A stretch of DNA of 64,000 nt from Kitasatospora indigofera (GTDB taxonomy: Bacteria; Actinomycetota; Actinomycetes; Streptomycetales; Streptomycetaceae). Shown piece by piece: positions 60,873-64,000 of this stretch. Every line of letters begins with the position of its first letter. The stretch's first letter is position 1. The notes beneath the pieces are model-generated. The model saw nothing but the letters and a program-made list of their open reading frames with translations. It did no database searches and was not told the DNA's origin. The stretch is taken from the NCBI RefSeq assembly GCF_014655955.1, contig NZ_BNBO01000002.1, positions 1 through 64,000 on the forward strand, in the 5' to 3' direction. Made by a program: the position numbers and the translations under genes.

Positions 60873-61051
60873 TGCCCACCTCAGCTGTCGCGACGGGAAC
60901 GGCGCCGGGCGCCGTCCGCACCCGCGGACCACCCGTACGCCTTGGTCCCGCCAGCGTATAGCCCGGTACCGGGACGGCGGCCCGGCCGACCGGGTACGTC
61001 CGGGCACGGACGGGGGCGGAGGGCCGGGCACGGACGGGAACGGAGGCGCCG

Positions 61052-62371
61052 CTACCGGGCGGCCGCCGCCAGCAGCCGCTCCAGCCGCGCCGCCAGGGCC
61101 AGCAGCCGCTCGTCGGCGCCGGCCGCCCCCACGCACTGCAGCCCGAGCGGCAGCCCGTCCGCGCCCGTCCCGGCCGGCAGGCTCACGGCCGGCAGCCCCG
61201 CGTAGCTCCACGGCACCGACATCACCGCGTCCCCCGTGCTCTCCAGCCCGAGCGGCGCGGGCCCGGTGGCGGCCGGCGCCAGCCACAGGCCGACGCCCTC
61301 CCGCGCGGCGACCCCGGCCACCCGCGCGGCGAAGTGGGCCCGGGCGCGCAGCGCCGCCAGGTAGTCGTCCGGGTCGATCTCCTGGCCGTGCCGGATCGCG
61401 GCCGCCGTCTCGTGCCGGTAGAGGCCGCCGAAGCGGGCGAACCAGTCGGCGTGCGCCTGCGCCGCCTCGTACCGGGTGACGGTCCGCAGGTGCCGGGCGA
61501 CCTCGTCGAAGTCGGGGACCAGGTCCACCCGGCGGAGCGTCAGCCCGGCCGCCGCCAGCGTCTCCAGCTGCGCCGCGAAGGCCTCGGCGGCGACCGGGCC
61601 GGCCCGGTCGAGGTAGGGGCCCGCCGGGACGCCCAGCACGCACGGGCCGTCGTCGTCGCCGCCGCCGTCGGGCCGCCAGTCGTCGCAGAGCACCGCGGCG
61701 GCGAGCGCCGCGCCCGCGACGTCGGCCGTGAAGAGCCCGGCGGTGTCCAGGCTCGGCGCGTTGGGGATCACGCCGTCGAACGGGATCCGCCCGTAGGTGG
61801 GCCGGAACCCCACCACCCCGCAGTAGGCCGCCGGGCGGATCACCGAGCCGACCGTCTGGGTGCCGACCGCCAGTGGCACCAGCCCGGCCGCGACGGCGGC
61901 GGCCGATCCGCTGCTGGAGCCGCCCGGGGTGTGCGCCGGGCGGTGCGGGTTGCGGGTGGGGCCGGGGGCGTTCATCGCGAACTCGGCGGTCACGGTCTTG
62001 CCCGCGACCAGCGCGCCGGCCGCCCGCAGCCGGCTCACCAGCTCCGCCTGCGGCCCGCCCAGCACCCCGGGCGGCAGGGCCGAGCCGGCGTGGGTGGCCA
62101 GGCCGTCCACCCGGACGATGTCCTTGACGCCCACCGCCACGCCGTACAGCGCGGGCCGGTCCTCCGGCCGGGGGTACCGGGCGGCCAGCGCGCGGGCCTC
62201 ACCGGACAGCCGGTGGTGCCGGCCCGGCTCCGGGACGAAGGCGTGCAGCAGCGGGTCGACCCGCTCGATCCGGGCGCAGAGCCGGTCGGCGTGCTCGGGG
62301 AGCGGTGGCCGGCCGGCCCGCAGCGCGGCGGCCTCGCGGGCCAGCGGAAGCGGGGCGGCCGGGGGCTGCAC
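61052..62371 (-). CDS. Amidase (amidase signature family)
   Basis: This 439-residue amidase has the Ser-cis-Ser-Lys triad visible: Lys in YGVAVGVKDIVRVDGL, the Gly/Ser-rich signature PGGSSSGSAAAVAAG, and the nucleophile Ser in GTQTVGSVIRPAAYCG. Length and C-terminal GLPLGLQCVG fit aryl/aliphatic amidases rather than GatA. The GTG start is placed 29 bases after the upstream gene's stop, with GAGGGAC before it. The substrate is unknown. Confidence 0.92.
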   Translation of the reverse strand: MQPPAAPLPLAREAAALRAGRPPLPEHADRLCARIERVDPLLHAFVPEPGRHHRLSGEARALAARYPRPEDRPALYGVAVGVKDIVRVDGLATHAGSALPPGVLGGPQAELVSRLRAAGALVAGKTVTAEFAMNAPGPTRNPHRPAHTPGGSSSGSAAAVAAGLVPLAVGTQTVGSVIRPAAYCGVVGFRPTYGRIPFDGVIPNAPSLDTAGLFTADVAGAALAAAVLCDDWRPDGGGDDDGPCVLGVPAGPYLDRAGPVAAEAFAAQLETLAAAGLTLRRVDLVPDFDEVARHLRTVTRYEAAQAHADWFARFGGLYRHETAAAIRHGQEIDPDDYLAALRARAHFAARVAGVAAREGVGLWLAPAATGPAPLGLESTGDAVMSVPWSYAGLPAVSLPAGTGADGLPLGLQCVGAAGADERLLALAARLERLLAAAAR

Positions 62372-62399
62372 GGCGGCGCCGTCCCTCTGCGCCCGCCCG

Positions 62400-62630
62400 C
62401 TACTGGTGCTCGGCGGGCAGGTAGGGCGCCTCGCGCAGGAAGACCGCCCCGCAGGTGTGGCAGCACAGCTCGGCCGTGCTGCCCCAGTCCGTCGGCTCCT
62501 TGGCGGCGGCCCCGGGGTCGATCTCACGACCGCACATCGCGGTCTGCTCGCCCTCCCGGACCATGTGCCAGATCTTCACCCCGGCGGAGGGGCCGCCGGA
62601 CCCGTACTCGGCACGCATCTGATGCAACAT
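62400..62630 (-). CDS. Small Cys/His-rich hypothetical protein
   Basis: This is a 76-residue protein with VKIWHMVREGEQTAMCGREI, and later TAELCCHTCGAVFLRE. The His/Cys pair and the later CCHTC would form a four-ligand zinc site (H-x-C plus CxxC), so it is probably a small zinc-binding protein. I have seen similar streptomycete hypotheticals. It is probably co-transcribed with the amidase gene. Confidence 0.82.
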   Translation of the reverse strand: MLHQMRAEYGSGGPSAGVKIWHMVREGEQTAMCGREIDPGAAAKEPTDWGSTAELCCHTCGAVFLREAPYLPAEHQ

Positions 62631-62775
62631 GTCCCCATCGTCCGGCGGCCGTTCGGGCCCGGCAACCCGGGCCGGACCCTCCCCGGCCGACCGGCCGGGC
62701 CGGCCCTCCGACGGGCGGCGCCGGGACGCCGGACGCGGGCGGCGGGGCCGGGCGCGGGCGCCGCCGCCGGCGGGC

Positions 62776-63936
62776 TCAGTCGTCGAGCAGGCTGCCGTGC
62801 AGGCGCAGCCGGGCGATCCCGCCGTCCGGGAAGACGTCCAGCCGGACGTGGGTGACCGGGCGGGCGGCGGGGAGCAGCAGGCGGTGGACGGCGTCCGGCT
62901 GGAGCCGGGTGCGCGGCACCAGCTCGAACCAGTCGTCCGGGCCGCCGCGCTCGTCCCGGCCGTGCAGGGCGGCCCAGCCGGCCGCGTTGCCGACGTAGTA
63001 GCCGGTGTCGATCTCGACGGCCCGGATCACGCCGCGGCCGGCCAGCCGCAGCCGGACCCAGTCGTGGCCCTCGTCGCGGCGGCGGCGGTTCTCCCAGCCG
63101 TCGCCCATCGCCCGCGACCGGCCGGGCATGATCATGTTGGCGGGGGGCGAGAAGAACCGGTCGGAGGCGTCCTCGACGGCGCCGCCGTACTCCAGGGCCG
63201 CCAGGTCGAAGGTGCCCAGCGCGGCCAGCCAGGCCGGGTCGGGCCGGGCCTCGCCGTGCACCCGCAGCCGGGCGATGCCGCCGTCGGGGTACTGGCGGAG
63301 GCGCAGGTGGGTGACGCGCCGGCGGCTCGCCACGGCGAAGCCGTTGGCGGCGTGGCCGCGCACCGGCGAGCGGGGCACCAGCGGCTCCCAGTCGGCGGCC
63401 AGCAGCTCCTCGGGGCCGGGGGTGCCGGGCAGTTCGGTGGCCTCGACCGCGATCTGCCGCGGGTGGTTGCCGCGGAAGTGCGCGGTGTCGACGACCACGC
63501 CGTGCACGACCCCGGGCACGCCCAGCCTGATCAGCGCCCAGTCGTGGTCCTCGGCGGCGGGATGCGGGCGGGCGGTGCCGGCGCCGCGCCTGCGGCGGGT
63601 CTCCCAGCCGTCCATGATCTGGCCCTTGTTGCCGAAGGTGTGCGGGCGGAACTCGGCCGGCTCCGGCAGCAGGAGGTTCTCCCGCTCGGCGAAGAGTTCG
63701 TCGTTGGCCGCCAGCACGGCGCCGCCGAGCCGGCGGTCGGCCAGGTCGGTCAGCGCGGTGAAGGGGAACTCGCCGTGCCGGTAGTCGGCGTACGGGTTGC
63801 CTCCGGCGTACGGGAGGGCGTCGGTCGCGGTGCCGTCGTCGGCAGCGGCCGGGATCGTGGCGGCCGGGATGGTGGCGGCGGCGATCGCGGCGGCGTCACC
63901 GGTGGTGCTGTCGGGGTCGGTGGGGCTGACGGGCAT
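62776..63936 (-). CDS. alc: Allantoicase
   Basis: This 386-residue allantoicase hydrolyses allantoate to ureidoglycolate and urea in purine catabolism. Two jelly-roll repeats are visible: the first from FTALTDLADRRLGGAVLAANDELFAERENLL to about residue 225, the second from about 240 with GGAVEDASDRFFSPPANMIM. Each contains the DGWE(T/N)RRRR and DTxxFxGN/DTGYYVGN segments and ends PDGGIARLRVHG or PDGGIARLRLHG. The N-terminal 35 residues are Ala/Thr-rich. An allantoinase gene would be expected just beyond the window. Confidence 0.95.
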   Translation of the reverse strand: MPVSPTDPDSTTGDAAAIAAATIPAATIPAAADDGTATDALPYAGGNPYADYRHGEFPFTALTDLADRRLGGAVLAANDELFAERENLLLPEPAEFRPHTFGNKGQIMDGWETRRRRGAGTARPHPAAEDHDWALIRLGVPGVVHGVVVDTAHFRGNHPRQIAVEATELPGTPGPEELLAADWEPLVPRSPVRGHAANGFAVASRRRVTHLRLRQYPDGGIARLRVHGEARPDPAWLAALGTFDLAALEYGGAVEDASDRFFSPPANMIMPGRSRAMGDGWENRRRRDEGHDWVRLRLAGRGVIRAVEIDTGYYVGNAAGWAALHGRDERGGPDDWFELVPRTRLQPDAVHRLLLPAARPVTHVRLDVFPDGGIARLRLHGSLLDD

Positions 63937-64000
63937 GCGGGTCACCTCTCGGACGGAGCGGACGGTGCGGTCGGCCGGTCCCTCCACTCTGGAGCCGGGC

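Overview
The window is high-GC actinomycete DNA, most likely a Streptomyces or Kitasatospora chromosome. The evidence is the codon bias, a bldC gene whose product matches the streptomycete 68-residue form as I remember it, and a conserved housekeeping block in the order hrpA, tRNA-Asp, bldC, a hypothetical gene, vdh, a DUF3073 gene, purM and purF. I recall the same order in S. coelicolor.

Bases 1-119 are the first 39 codons of a minus-strand 2-oxoacid:ferredoxin oxidoreductase alpha subunit. Bases 384-28029, all on the plus strand, look like a biosynthetic gene cluster for an acyl-tetronate. One half resembles the tetronate glyceryl module: a 642-residue FkbH-like glyceryl transferase, two paralogous short ACPs, two KASIII-like proteins, a lipoyl-less E2-type acyltransferase (Agg4-like) and an alpha/beta hydrolase (Agg5-like candidate). 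The other half resembles the starter machinery of lipopeptide pathways: a fatty acyl-AMP ligase, two tandem acyl-CoA dehydrogenases of about 590 residues, a free ACP, and one type I PKS module (KS-AT-ACP with a malonyl-type AT motif and no reductive domains). A type II thioesterase, P450, flavin monooxygenase, Sfp-type PPTase, DUF4260 and DoxX-like membrane proteins, and MMPL and MFS exporters complete the set. The inferred route is: a fatty acid is activated and loaded by FAAL, desaturated while on the ACP, extended once with malonyl, joined to glyceryl-ACP to give a 3-acyl-5-hydroxymethyl tetronate, then acetylated and eliminated to an exocyclic methylene. The two KASIII proteins appear to lack different catalytic residues. 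A CTWWAGCGCC-like motif recurs upstream of several transcription units, and no pathway-specific regulator is present.

Bases 28121-29598 hold an ECF sigma factor and a membrane protein on the minus strand. Bases 29868-43855 are the conserved block: hrpA, tRNA-Asp, bldC, vdh, purM, purF, a lipid-kinase-like gene and purA.

Bases 44001-63936 are mixed chromosomal genes: two acetyltransferases, DUF350 and LURF proteins, a thioredoxin/NHL protein, an M18 aminopeptidase, an HlyD/MacB-type export operon, an acyl-CoA dehydrogenase, an SseB-like gene, a pirin gene broken by an internal deletion and frameshift, a PP2C-like protein, a TetR/hydrolase pair, an amidase and allantoicase. Strong perfect hairpins mark most transcription-unit ends.
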